A stretch of DNA of 64,000 nt from Natrinema sp. DC36 (GTDB lineage: Archaea > Halobacteriota > Halobacteria > Halobacteriales > Natrialbaceae): contig NZ_CP084472.1 of NCBI RefSeq assembly GCF_020405225.1, forward strand, positions 3,100,001 to 3,164,000, in the 5' to 3' direction. The notes beneath the pieces are model-generated. The model was given only the letters and a program-made list of their open reading frames with translations. It did not search any database and was not told the DNA's origin. Positions 50,899-64,000 of the stretch are shown here, piece by piece (position 1 is the first letter of the stretch; every line of letters starts with the position of its first letter). The position numbers and the translations under genes were made by a program.

Positions 50899-51642
50899 AT
50901 GTTCAAGGCCATCGTGAGCGCCGAAACGCTCACCAGCGCGCTCGATTCGGTGAGCGTGCTGGTCGACGAGTGCAAGATCCACCTCGAGGAAGACGGACTG
51001 GAAATCCGCGCCGTCGACCCCGCGAACGTCGGGATGGTCGACCTCTCGCTCGATGCGTCTGCGTTCGAATCCTACGAGGCGGACGGCGGGCTGATCGGCG
51101 TCGACCTCTCGCGGCTCGAGGATATCGCCGGCATGGCCGACACCGGTCAGCTCATCCAACTCGAACTCGACGAGGAGACCCGCAAGCTTCACATCCAGAT
51201 CGACGGGCTCGAGTACACGCTCGCGCTCATCGATCCCGACTCGATCCGCCAGGAGCCGGACATTCCGGACCTCGACCTGCCCGCGGAGGTCGTCCTCGAG
51301 GGGAAAGACGTCAACCGTTCGGTGACCGCCGCCGATATGGTCTCCGACCACATCGCACTCGGCGTCGACGAAACCGACGAATTCTTCTACGTCAGCGCGG
51401 AGGGCGACACCGACGACGTCCACCTCGAGCTCACCCAGGACGATCTGATCGATCTGCAGGTCGGCCCCGCCCGCTCGCTGTTCTCGCTGGACTACCTGAA
51501 GGACATGAACAAGGCGATTCCCAAAGACACCGAGGTCACGCTCGACCTCGGCGAGGAGTTCCCCGTCAAGATCTACTTCGGCTTCGCGGAGGGGCAGGGA
51601 CAGGTCACCTACATGCTCGCACCGCGCATCCAGAGCGACTGA
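50899..51642 (+). CDS. pcn: DNA polymerase sliding clamp (PCNA)
   Basis: A 247-residue clamp. ATG 50899 opens [20 protein letters not shown], the typical haloarchaeal PCNA start. Two topologically equal halves are joined by an interdomain connecting loop near residue 115-130 ([18 protein letters not shown]). The C-terminal [12 protein letters not shown] holds the APRI residues to which PIP-box partners bind. Three copies form a ring on DNA that tethers polymerase, Fen1 and ligase. An inverted-repeat element begins one base after its stop codon. Confidence 0.97.
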   Translation: MFKAIVSAETLTSALDSVSVLVDECKIHLEEDGLEIRAVDPANVGMVDLSLDASAFESYEADGGLIGVDLSRLEDIAGMADTGQLIQLELDEETRKLHIQIDGLEYTLALIDPDSIRQEPDIPDLDLPAEVVLEGKDVNRSVTAADMVSDHIALGVDETDEFFYVSAEGDTDDVHLELTQDDLIDLQVGPARSLFSLDYLKDMNKAIPKDTEVTLDLGEEFPVKIYFGFAEGQGQVTYMLAPRIQSD

Positions 51643-51643
51643 T

Positions 51644-51721
51644 ACGGTCTGCTGTAACTGTTTATCGGCACACCCGCGACCCGCCATGCGGGCGCGCCGG
51701 AACTAACTGACAGCAGACCGT
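51644..51721. repeat. 78-base inverted-repeat element directly after pcn
   Basis: ACGGTCTGCTGT (51644-51655) is perfectly complementary to 51710-51721. Inside, CCCGC-CAT-GCGGG forms a second small hairpin (about 51680-51692). CTGA occurs at both flanks (51639-51642, including the pcn stop, and 51722-51725), as a target duplication might, but offset by one base. It may be a MITE-like element or a structured 3' end of the pcn mRNA. Confidence 0.5.
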
Positions 51722-51805
51722 CTGACGCGCTCGAGCGTCATCGACTACTTAATACGATAATATAGGCAGGCGAGTGGCTACCGAAGTTCTCGACAATAGC
51801 AGGGT

Positions 51806-52120
51806 ATGCCCTCCCCGAACGATTCGACGGACGAGTCGGAGTCGCCCGATCACAGCTACGTCACGACGTTCGATCCGGCGGACGGCCGGCCGAGCGAGGC
51901 CGTCGTCACCGCAGTCGCCGCGGTTCTCGAGGCCGATCCCGCCGAGCTATCGCCGCTGTACGACGTCATGGATCCGGGCGCGCTCAACGACCTGGTCGAA
52001 CACGCTCAGCGAGGGGCGACCGACGGCACTCATCTGGTGTGGTTCACCTACGAGGGGCTCGACGTCGGCGTCCGAAGCGACGGCGAGATCCGGATCCGGA
52101 ACGTCACTGCGGCCAGCTGA
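51806..52120 (+). CDS. HalOD1 output-domain protein
   Basis: A 104-residue protein starting at ATG 51806. After an acidic tail (SPNDSTDESESPDHSY), a single HalOD1 domain covers residues about 20-95: RPSEAVVTAVAAVLEADPAELSPLYDVMDPGALNDLV is the family core, and TYEGLDVGVRSDGEIRIRN the closing strands. One of three HalOD1 genes in the window. It stands alone between pcn and the hydrolase gene, preceded by an AT-rich patch (TTAATACGATAATATAG) at about 51749-51766, probably its promoter. Confidence 0.88.
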   Translation: MPSPNDSTDESESPDHSYVTTFDPADGRPSEAVVTAVAAVLEADPAELSPLYDVMDPGALNDLVEHAQRGATDGTHLVWFTYEGLDVGVRSDGEIRIRNVTAAS

Positions 52121-52169
52121 CGACCGCCTCCCGAGCAGCGCCAGGCCGGCCGCAGTCTCGTACCTATCG

Positions 52170-53039
52170 TCACTCCTGCTCGTCGAGGAACGCCAGCAGG
52201 TGCTCGTTGACCAGTTCGTCGTCTTCGATGAAGAAGAGGTGCGAGCCGCCCTCGACGAGTTCGAGGCGGCTGTCCGAAATCTTCTCCGCGAGCAGCCGCG
52301 CGTTTTCGACGGGGACGACCTGGTCGTCGGTCCCGTGGAGGAGCAGCGTCGGCACGCGGAGCCCGTCGAGGCGGTCGCTGACGTCGAAGTTCTGGACGGC
52401 GGCGGCCTGGGCCTCGCGACCGGGGGCGCCGGCGTCCTGCTCGAGTCGCCACTCGATGATTCGATCCATCAGGTGGGGGTTCCGGTTGGTGAACCGCTCG
52501 TTGAACGCGGGGCGCATTCGATGGCGGATCGTCTCCCGTTCGCTGGCCCCGTCGGGCGTATCGAACATGCGCTCCTGCGTCTCCTCGGGAACCGGTGCCG
52601 CGTCGGGGCCCCCGTGGGACGTACAACACAGCGTCAGTGATTTCGCCCGGGAGTACTCCAGCGCGTAGCGCTGGGCGATCATCCCGCCCATGCTCGCCCC
52701 GACGATGTGGGCGTCGTAGATTCCCGCGTCGTCGAGAACGGCCTCGAGGTCCGCTGCGAGCCCGCCCATCGAGTAACCGGCCAGTTTGAGGATGACGAGG
52801 GCGCGGAGCGTCCCCGGCAGTCGCGCCACGAGCGGCGGCAGGCCGACGTCCGAGCGGCCGGTGCCCCGGTTGTCCGGAGCGATCACGTCGTACTCGTCGG
52901 CGACTGCCTCGCGCTGCCACCGCCACATCCACCGACCGAATCCGAGTCCCTGAACGAACACGACCGGCGCGCTTCCGTCTCCATCGCTCCGCTCGTGTTC
53001 GTAGTAGATCGACACGCCGTCTCTCATCGCCTGTGGCAT
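52170..53039 (-). CDS. Alpha/beta-fold hydrolase
   Basis: A 289-residue enzyme. The nucleophile elbow is GASMGGM (Ser at about residue 117). VFVQGLGFGRWMW is the oxyanion-hole strand, APDNRGTGRSD the second conserved loop, HGTDDQVVP the acid Asp and GGSHLFFIED the catalytic His. The order is that of esterases, haloalkane-type hydrolases and 3-oxoadipate enol-lactonases (PcaD-like). Neighbours give no pathway, so the substrate is unknown. I start at ATG 53039; a second ATG four codons on is possible. The frame extends upstream but with basic, non-typical residues. Confidence 0.85.
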   Translation of the reverse strand: MPQAMRDGVSIYYEHERSDGDGSAPVVFVQGLGFGRWMWRWQREAVADEYDVIAPDNRGTGRSDVGLPPLVARLPGTLRALVILKLAGYSMGGLAADLEAVLDDAGIYDAHIVGASMGGMIAQRYALEYSRAKSLTLCCTSHGGPDAAPVPEETQERMFDTPDGASERETIRHRMRPAFNERFTNRNPHLMDRIIEWRLEQDAGAPGREAQAAAVQNFDVSDRLDGLRVPTLLLHGTDDQVVPVENARLLAEKISDSRLELVEGGSHLFFIEDDELVNEHLLAFLDEQE

Positions 53040-53261
53040 ACCCGGACTGACGTGTCGAACGCCCTTGAAATCGATCCTCGAAAGGTGAGCAGTGTCATCC
53101 CGTGTCGTGCGATCGGCTGTGGAACCCGGTAATCCGATTTTATCGCCGTGGTGACGGTCGGGGGACGACCGTCTTGAGGCCGCTCGGCTCACGATCGGCG
53201 CTCGAGGCCCACCCGTCGGAACGGTTCAGCGGGATAAAGACCGATTGTGATAATCAGCGCG

Positions 53262-53266
53262 TTTAT
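53262..53266 (+). promoter_or_regulatory. Promoter of priL
   Basis: TTTAT is centred about 29 bases before the priL ATG at 53293, consistent with a leaderless transcript. Confidence 0.45.
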
Positions 53267-53292
53267 CCCGTCGCGGTAAAATATTGTTACCG

Positions 53293-54387
53293 ATGCAGCG
53301 ACTGCACGCGCGGTACCCGTTTCTCGAGGCCGCTCGCGAGTCCGTCGCGACGGAGGCGGTCGATCTCGCGACCGTCGTCGAGCAGGATCAGGCGGTCGTC
53401 GACCGCGCGCGCCAACGCGTGATTACCGCGCTCGGGGAGGGGGAGATCGGGGACTCACACCGCGAGGCTCGCGTCGAATTGCTCTCCTATCCCGTCGCGC
53501 GGGTGCTCGTCTCGCTGGTCGGGGAGCGAGTGCTCGTCCGAAAGTACGCCCGCGGGGAGGCCGCGACGGCCTACGACCGCTTCACCGCCGACATGGCCGA
53601 CACCACCGAGCTGAAGAGCGTCGAGACGACGGGACTCGAACTCGAGGATCTGCTCGCCGAGTTCGACCTGGGAGACGACGTTCGCGAGGCGACCGACGGC
53701 GACGGCTATCGGATCGACGTCGGCACCTACCTCCCGCTGGCCGAGGACCTGTGGGAAGACGAGTGGCGGCTGGTTAATAAGCCATTGGACGCCGGCGAGG
53801 TGCCCGTCGACGCCGACGAATTACTCGCGCTCCTGCGCGAGGCGATCCGGAGCCGTATCGAGGACGGCCTTCCGTTCGAGGTGCCCGACACCATCGCGAC
53901 CGCGCTCGAGGACGACGCCGCCGAGATCCGCGAGGTGCTGGCGGACCTCGAGTTGACCCAGGATATCGACACGGTCGTTCCGGACCTGTTCCCGCCGTGT
54001 ATGAAGGCTCTGCTCGATCAGATACAGAAGGGCGAACACTTGGCGCACCACTCCCGATTCGCGATCACCGCGTTCCTGACGAGTATCGGGATGACCACCG
54101 ATCAGATCGTCGACCTCTACCGCGTCAACTCGTCGTTCGGCGAGGAGATGACCCGCTACCAGACCGACCACATCCGCGGCGATAGCTCCCCGACGGAGTA
54201 CTCGCCGCCCTCGTGTGCGACGATGCAGTCCTACGGCGACTGCGTGAACAAGGACGATCTCTGCGAGCGGATTCCGCATCCGATGGCCTACTACGAGCAG
54301 CGGATCGACGACGCCGACGACGACGAGATCGAGGACTGGAGAGAAGGGACTGACGACGCCGAGAATAGCGCCGCGAGCGGCGACTGA
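53293..54387 (+). CDS. priL: DNA primase large subunit PriL
   Basis: A 364-residue regulatory subunit of archaeal/eukaryotic-type primase. It begins MQRLHARYPFLEAARESV, with an all-helical N-terminal half. The C-terminal domain holds the four cysteines that bind the [4Fe-4S] cluster: FPPCMKALL, SCATMQSYGDC and DDLCERIPHPMAYYEQR. These last sequences are the family signature. With the small catalytic subunit PriS (not in this window) it makes RNA primers. The tail is a highly acidic Asp/Glu run. pcn is 1.7 kb upstream. Confidence 0.95.
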   Translation: MQRLHARYPFLEAARESVATEAVDLATVVEQDQAVVDRARQRVITALGEGEIGDSHREARVELLSYPVARVLVSLVGERVLVRKYARGEAATAYDRFTADMADTTELKSVETTGLELEDLLAEFDLGDDVREATDGDGYRIDVGTYLPLAEDLWEDEWRLVNKPLDAGEVPVDADELLALLREAIRSRIEDGLPFEVPDTIATALEDDAAEIREVLADLELTQDIDTVVPDLFPPCMKALLDQIQKGEHLAHHSRFAITAFLTSIGMTTDQIVDLYRVNSSFGEEMTRYQTDHIRGDSSPTEYSPPSCATMQSYGDCVNKDDLCERIPHPMAYYEQRIDDADDDEIEDWREGTDDAENSAASGD

Positions 54388-54477
54388 GTGTCGCTGACGA
54401 CTGGACCGCAAGCGGCGAACGGTTGCGGTCGACTGCGGGGCCAAGACGGTCGAAGTGCGGCAGTTCTTTTCGAAACG

Positions 54478-54861
54478 TCACTTCTGCGAGGGCTCGTCGG
54501 ACAGTTCGTCCGCCTGTTGCTGGATGTCCCGTAGCGCCCGTTCCTGTTCGCCGCGGGCGAGACCGCCGGATTCGGCGTGTCGACCGTCGTACTGGTCGGA
54601 CGGGATCGCGTTCCAGACGCTCGAGCCGTCGTCCCCGGCCTCGCGATCGGTCGTCGAGTCACCTGAGACGGCCAGTCGCCACAGGAGCGCGATCGCGAGT
54701 CCGGTGGGAACCACCACCGCGCCGGCGGCGACGACCGGGTCGACGATGGACAGCACGCCCACGAGCAGCGACGAACAGAGCAGGACGAGCACGACGACGG
54801 CGGCAGCCTGACCGGAACGGAATCCGTTCGTTCGAGCCGAACTGGAGTCAGCACTAGCCAT
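54478..54861 (-). CDS. Small membrane protein
   Basis: A 127-residue protein starting at ATG 54861. Two hydrophobic segments (about residues 17-40 and 44-66: AAAVVVLVLLCSSLLVGVLSIV and VAAGAVVVPTGLAIALLW) are followed by a hydrophilic, acidic cytoplasmic half with EQERALRDIQQQADEL. It lies 42 bases downstream of another small membrane protein gene on the same strand, likely one unit. No family recognised and no function can be given. Confidence 0.7.
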   Translation of the reverse strand: MASADSSSARTNGFRSGQAAAVVVLVLLCSSLLVGVLSIVDPVVAAGAVVVPTGLAIALLWRLAVSGDSTTDREAGDDGSSVWNAIPSDQYDGRHAESGGLARGEQERALRDIQQQADELSDEPSQK

Positions 54862-54903
54862 GGGTATTGTCAAACCAGCAATGTGAAAAGCGTACCGACG
54901 CCC

Positions 54904-55176
54904 TCAGAACGTCCCCTTCGCGTCCGCGTCGTCGTCATCGTCGTTGGCCTCGAGGCCGTTCTCGGGGTCGTTGAGCAGATACGCGAGGAGAATGCCGGCC
55001 GCGGTCATCAGGAGAATGAAGCCGGCGATGACCGCCACCAGTATCTGTCCGCCTTCGGGCGAGAGCGTGCTGTTATCGGCTCCGTAGGAGGATCCGACGG
55101 CGATCATGGCCCCCAGCATCAGGAAGACGACAGTAACGGCGACGACGATTTCGATGAGCTGTTCGCGCTCGAGCAT
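54904..55176 (-). CDS. Small membrane protein
   Basis: A 90-residue protein from ATG 55176 (MLEREQLIEIVVAVTVVF). It has two hydrophobic segments at about residues 9-29 and 45-68, separated by GSSYGADNSTLSPEGG, and a very acidic C-terminus (DDDDDADAKG). This pattern of two helices and an Asp-rich tail recurs in haloarchaeal small membrane proteins of unknown function. It is the first gene of a two-gene unit with 54478-54861. Confidence 0.75.
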   Translation of the reverse strand: MLEREQLIEIVVAVTVVFLMLGAMIAVGSSYGADNSTLSPEGGQILVAVIAGFILLMTAAGILLAYLLNDPENGLEANDDDDDADAKGTF

Positions 55177-55372
55177 TGTCCCAGCGGTTTCGCCGGACCG
55201 GTGAAAAGCGCTTCGAAGGGTGCCTCGAGTCGGATCGTCGGCTGCGGTCGTCAGTCGTCCGCGACTCCCGTATAAACCGCGGCCATGAGGATGCAAGCGA
55301 ACCCGTTATACTCATCGATCCCCTACCCACGTCGAATAGCCAGCCGACTAGCGAATCCACTTCGACGCACCC

Positions 55373-55996
55373 ATGAAAACAACAGCGTCACCGAAAGCAC
55401 CGCTTCCAGTACCGTCAGCAGATCACCTCACGAAGCGATCGCGCCGGGCACGCATCGAACCGATGTCGGTGCTGTCGCTGGGCGACGGCCTCTACGAGGT
55501 CGAGTCCGCGAGCGACCACACCTACCTCGTGGACCTCGAGGCGGGTCGGTGCACCTGCCCGGATCACGTCTTCCGCGAGGCCCGTTGCAAGCACGTCCGT
55601 AGAGTCGCGATCGAGATCACGGAGGGCCGGACCCCGCCGCCGGGCGAGATCGCGGTCGACTGTCGCGACTGCGGCGAGACGATCTTCGTCGACGAGGACG
55701 AACCCGCGCCGTTCTACTGCGACGAGCACGCGCTCTACGCGGGTGACACCGTCCGTGATCGCGAAACCGGCGATCGACTCACCGTCGTCGACGTCTCGGA
55801 ACTGCGAGCCGACGCCGTCGAGATCGGAGCGGCCGACACCACCGTCGCAGACTACGAGACCAACGCGGACTACGATCCCGACGTCCCCGTCGTCGGCGCG
55901 ATCTATCCCCACGCCACCGTCGCGCCCAACGGCGTCGTTCCCTCGTCGCTGCGAATCTACGTCTTCCCGCGGACCCGCCTCGAGAAGGCGACGTAG
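55373..55996 (+). CDS. SWIM zinc-finger protein
   Basis: A 207-residue protein. ATG 55373 gives an N-terminus with KRSRRARIEPMSVLSLGDG; I keep it because RSRRAR-x-E-x-MSVL looks conserved in relatives. The SWIM motif C-x-C-x(n)-C-x-H reads CTCPDHVFREARCKHV at about residue 59-74. A second pair of cysteines (DCRDCG) and FYCDEHALYAGD could hold another zinc. The C-terminal half is beta-rich. SWIM domains bind DNA or proteins; the role here is unknown. Confidence 0.85.
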   Translation: MKTTASPKAPLPVPSADHLTKRSRRARIEPMSVLSLGDGLYEVESASDHTYLVDLEAGRCTCPDHVFREARCKHVRRVAIEITEGRTPPPGEIAVDCRDCGETIFVDEDEPAPFYCDEHALYAGDTVRDRETGDRLTVVDVSELRADAVEIGAADTTVADYETNADYDPDVPVVGAIYPHATVAPNGVVPSSLRIYVFPRTRLEKAT

Positions 55997-56048
55997 CGAC
56001 TCGAGTCGGCTTCGCAAGGAGAGACCGAACTGGGTTCCGGACGAACGA

Positions 56049-56405
56049 ATGCGTACCAGTGGACAGGAACACGGCCTCTATTCGGACGAACTCGTGAAGT
56101 TCGCGGAATGCCTGGACGGATCATCTGCCAGATTACCCGTGAAGAATACACCATCAAATGAAAATTATTTAGGGTATTGGCCATAATATGAACGCACGAC
56201 GTTCCAAGAAGCGCGGACAAAACTACCGCCTTCAATAGGTATCGGAATCGCGTTTATCCTGGTCCTGAGTCTTGCATACGCACTACAGGTGGCACAGATT
56301 CTTCTGTGGGTGTTTAGTGTCGTTTCTATCGGATTATTTATCACTATCCCATATTTATTCTACCGTTTGGTCGTTGCAACTGAAGAGATAGCGCGCAAAC
56401 TGTGA
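56049..56405 (+). pseudogene. Broken ORF for a small AT-rich membrane protein
   Basis: From ATG 56049 a frame runs 45 codons to TAA 56184-56186. The same frame then stays open for 72 more codons to TGA 56403-56405. The second part has two clear transmembrane helices (SIGIGIAFILVLSLAYALQV and ILLWVFSVVSIGLFITIPYL) and ends VVATEEIARKL, but has no start codon near its head. An ATG at 56188 in another frame (MNARRSKKRG) would need a frameshift to enter it. Base composition is much lower in GC than the neighbours. It could be a decayed gene or a horizontally acquired remnant. Confidence 0.45.
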
Positions 56406-56447
56406 GTGCGCGCTCAGTTTGTCTCTTCCGTTCCGAATCGATAACTG

Positions 56448-56972
56448 TCACTCGAGAACTTTCGCGGCCTCCTCGACGTCCATCACGCCCTGCTCGACGG
56501 CGTTGAGCACGCGGAGGATCTCCTCGTCGGGACCGGTATCGGCCCCGTCGTCGCCGACTTCCTCGAGCGTGACCTTCTCGGATCGGCCGGTGAACTCGGG
56601 GAAGTCGGTTCCCTCGGCGATGGCCGTCTCCTTCTTGACGCGGTAGTTACCGCCGTCAGTCACGTGGAGGTCGCCGGGGTGGAAGAAGTACCAGTCCTCG
56701 CGGTCGAAGCGAATGCCGATTCGAGGTTTCGCGCCGAAGTTCTGCGCGAAGTAGATGAGCGCTTCGACCTCCTCGCCGGTGAGATAGATCGGGTCGCCCG
56801 AACTCGATTTCGCCTCGATCGCGTAGAACTGTTCGCCGTCGCCGGCGAGCACGTCGGGGAGTTCGCGCTCGGTCGCAGAACCGCTGGCGGGCGCACGCAT
56901 GACCGCGAAGCCGGCCTCGTCGAGTGCGTTGACGAGTTCCCGCTCGCGGCGGTCGCCCTTCGCCTGAGACAT
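56448..56972 (-). CDS. hjc: Holliday junction resolvase Hjc
   Basis: A 174-residue archaeal resolvase that cuts four-way DNA junctions. The PD-(D/E)xK active site is seen in order: the first-helix Glu ([13 protein letters not shown]), Asp in [11 protein letters not shown], and [16 protein letters not shown] (E-x-K). [16 protein letters not shown] follows, as in Pyrococcus and Sulfolobus Hjc. The C-terminal 60 residues are a haloarchaeal acidic extension ending in a helical EEAAKVLE. It starts at ATG 56972. Confidence 0.95.
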   Translation of the reverse strand: MSQAKGDRRERELVNALDEAGFAVMRAPASGSATERELPDVLAGDGEQFYAIEAKSSSGDPIYLTGEEVEALIYFAQNFGAKPRIGIRFDREDWYFFHPGDLHVTDGGNYRVKKETAIAEGTDFPEFTGRSEKVTLEEVGDDGADTGPDEEILRVLNAVEQGVMDVEEAAKVLE

Positions 56973-57071
56973 ACCCCACCGTCACCGCCCGCCGGTAATA
57001 AAGGAACTGACAGCGCGGTGGAAGTGATCGGTCGGGGACGAGTACGGTGGAACAGCCGATAGCCGCGGAGC

Positions 57072-57881
57072 CTACAGCGGAACGACGGCCAGCAGATCGA
57101 CGAGTATCGAGGTCGACGGCTCGGCGGTCTCGATCTCGTACTCGAGGGCGATGTAGAGGATGCCGAACTGGATGGCGTTGAAGGCGGCGTGGGCGGCGAT
57201 CGGAACGAAGAGGTTGTCCGTTTTCGCGTAGAGCAGCCCGAAAATGATCGAGCCGCCGAAGACGATGACGACCGGAACGACGGTCGCGAGCAGCGACTGG
57301 GAGACGGCGTACGACAGGATGTGGATCAGCGCGAAGATGGCGCTGGCGATGACGACCGCCTGAAGCCGAGAGAACGCGTCGTAGAGGCGCTTCTGGACGA
57401 TGTTCCGGAAGAGGAACTCCTCGGCTGGCGCGTTGAAGAGGAAGACGATCGCGATCATGACGAGAACCATCGTCTGGTCGTCGCCGATGAAGCCCGAGAC
57501 AGAGTTCTCCGCGGTGGGAAGAGAAAGCAACTGGACGAGCATGCTGACGAGAACGTAAAACACGAAGCTCCCGAGGACGCCGGCGAGGATGTAGCCCCAG
57601 CCCCGTTTCGTCGGGGTTCGGAGGTCGACGTACGACCAGCCGCGGTCGGTCGCCGCGAGGTAGATCCCGCCGGCGAGCGCGAAGCCGACGAAGTTCAGGG
57701 TCAACAGGAGCGCTCGACTCGTGATCGACGCCTCCATCGGTGACGTGATTACCGCCGGATCGAGCAGGACGGCAGGGAGGACCGTGAACTGACTGGCAAG
57801 AATACCGAACGCTGCCAGGCCGATCGCGACGAGCGTCGACCGAATCGGGCCGTCGTCGCGATGGCGTGCGGGCGTTTCCAT
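57072..57881 (-). CDS. CPBP-family intramembrane metalloprotease
   Basis: A 269-residue protein with eight or so hydrophobic segments. The family's three motifs are present: EE in APAEEFLFRNIVQKRLYD (E-E-x-x-x-R), the H in ASAIFALIHIL and the H-x-x-x-N in HAAFNAIQFG. Members cleave membrane or prenylated proteins (Rce1-like) or protect bacteriocin producers; the latter role has been proposed for some operon-linked members, but no bacteriocin is seen here. It lies 96 bases downstream of the giant sensor gene on the same strand. Confidence 0.9.
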   Translation of the reverse strand: METPARHRDDGPIRSTLVAIGLAAFGILASQFTVLPAVLLDPAVITSPMEASITSRALLLTLNFVGFALAGGIYLAATDRGWSYVDLRTPTKRGWGYILAGVLGSFVFYVLVSMLVQLLSLPTAENSVSGFIGDDQTMVLVMIAIVFLFNAPAEEFLFRNIVQKRLYDAFSRLQAVVIASAIFALIHILSYAVSQSLLATVVPVVIVFGGSIIFGLLYAKTDNLFVPIAAHAAFNAIQFGILYIALEYEIETAEPSTSILVDLLAVVPL

Positions 57882-57977
57882 GCGGAGACGTACGACGACG
57901 GGGGCCTTGGGCGTTGCTCATCCGAAACGGCCCGTCTCGCCGGGGAGCCCCCTCGTCGAACGGCCGACGCCGATCGA

Positions 57978-63353
<5,376 letters not shown>

Positions 63354-63632
63354 AGGGCACCTACGGAATGACTGCCAATGATATGCGTGGTTTGTTTTCT
63401 CGATATTATTCGAACGTTCAGTAACGAATCGTCTCGATATAATCCGAATCCGATCGCGGAACGGACCGATCTGGCATCGGTGCCGGACGATCCGTTCGCC
63501 GAGCAACGGAGGACAACAGCGACGCTGACTCGCCGACGGACCGAGACACTATACACGTAGTGTCGCAGCTGCGTCGGCGTTACGTGTATAACAGCCAAGC
63601 GGATACCGGTCGCTCGCGTTGCTCCGACTACG

Positions 63633-63890
63633 ATGACTGGAACAACGGTAGAACACTACAGCGATTCGATCAGTCTCCGCGTCGTCGAGGCGCTCGCGAC
63701 GGCGACCGGCACCGCCGCACACGAACTCGAGCCCCTGTACAACGTCGTCGATCCCGAGGCGCTCGATCAGCTCTTCGAGCGGGACACGAACGACGGGATT
63801 CGCGTCACGTTCGAATACGGCGATTCGCTGGTCGAGGTTCGAAGCAACGGCACCGTCAGCGTCGACGGGAACGTCCATGACAGCGGGTAA
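63633..63890 (+). CDS. HalOD1 output-domain protein
   Basis: An 85-residue protein that is almost entirely one HalOD1 domain: SISLRVVEALATATGTAAHELEPLYNVVDPEALDQLF is the core and RVTFEYGDSLVEVRSNGTVSV the end. It is transcribed away from the giant PAS/GAF regulator, with 279 bases between starts. That gap is AT-rich near 63380-63445 and 63575-63600 and probably holds both promoters. Pairing with a Bat-type regulator is also seen at 47031-48031, which supports a shared signalling role. Confidence 0.88.
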   Translation: MTGTTVEHYSDSISLRVVEALATATGTAAHELEPLYNVVDPEALDQLFERDTNDGIRVTFEYGDSLVEVRSNGTVSVDGNVHDSG

Positions 63891-64000
63891 ACGCCGGTAG
63901 CTCGAGACCAACTCGGCGGGTGTGACCAACGTGATCGACGTGACCGACACGAGACGGTGCCCGACGGATATGAACAGGCCGAGCCGACGATCGGCGAGCG

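Overview
The window is a stretch of chromosome from an extremely halophilic archaeon (class Halobacteria). GC content is high and the encoded proteins are strongly acidic. Many promoters look leaderless, with an A/T box about 25-30 bases before the ATG. The gene content is haloarchaeal: single and double TatC translocases, three HalOD1 proteins, Bat/HTH_10 regulators, an amphi-Trp protein, Hjc, PCNA, PriL and Orc1/Cdc6. The style resembles Natrinema/Haloterrigena-type genomes, but the genus is inference.

Layout. 1-12 kb: the 3' end of ligA, a Get3/ArsA-type ATPase, an ABC-2 exporter, uvrC, a SUI1 factor, two tandem GNAT acetyltransferases, an orphan NrfD-type membrane protein and a 10-TM metal exporter behind a dyad-rich promoter. 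12-19 kb: a 1849-residue secreted protein with calcium-binding repeats and a low-GC, nuclease-like C-terminal tip, followed one base later by a 408-residue gene. I read this pair as a polymorphic toxin with its immunity protein, and it is the most unusual locus here. 19-31 kb: uvrB, an SLC13/RCK transporter, an Orc1/Cdc6 protein, a MutS5-type protein divergent from a SagB-type oxidoreductase, and a DUF368 lipid-carrier translocase behind a short leaderless ORF. 31-41 kb: a GCS2 ligase, larE, an amphi-Trp protein and the assimilatory nitrate genes nirA, nasB and nasA, whose promoters share a conserved element. 41-45 kb: the divergent tatC pair. 45-50 kb: an ATZ/TRZ amidohydrolase and a signalling cluster (HalOD1, two divergent HTH_10 regulators, an HTH protein). 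50-57 kb: rlmE, pcn, a HalOD1 gene, an alpha/beta hydrolase, priL, two small membrane proteins, a SWIM zinc-finger protein, a broken membrane-protein ORF and hjc. 57-64 kb: a CPBP protease and a 1791-residue PAS/GAF regulator divergent from a third HalOD1 gene.

DNA repair and replication genes are numerous but scattered as single units (ligA, uvrC, uvrB, orc, mutS5, pcn, priL, hjc). The only clear multi-gene units are the ABC exporter, the toxin/immunity pair, nasA-nasB, the HalOD1/69-residue pair and the two small membrane genes near 55 kb. A dispersed intergenic repeat occurs four times, with conserved ends and a hairpin-rich interior whose stems show compensatory changes. Two short terminal-inverted-repeat elements are also present. 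No tRNA, rRNA, CRISPR array or complete insertion sequence was seen.
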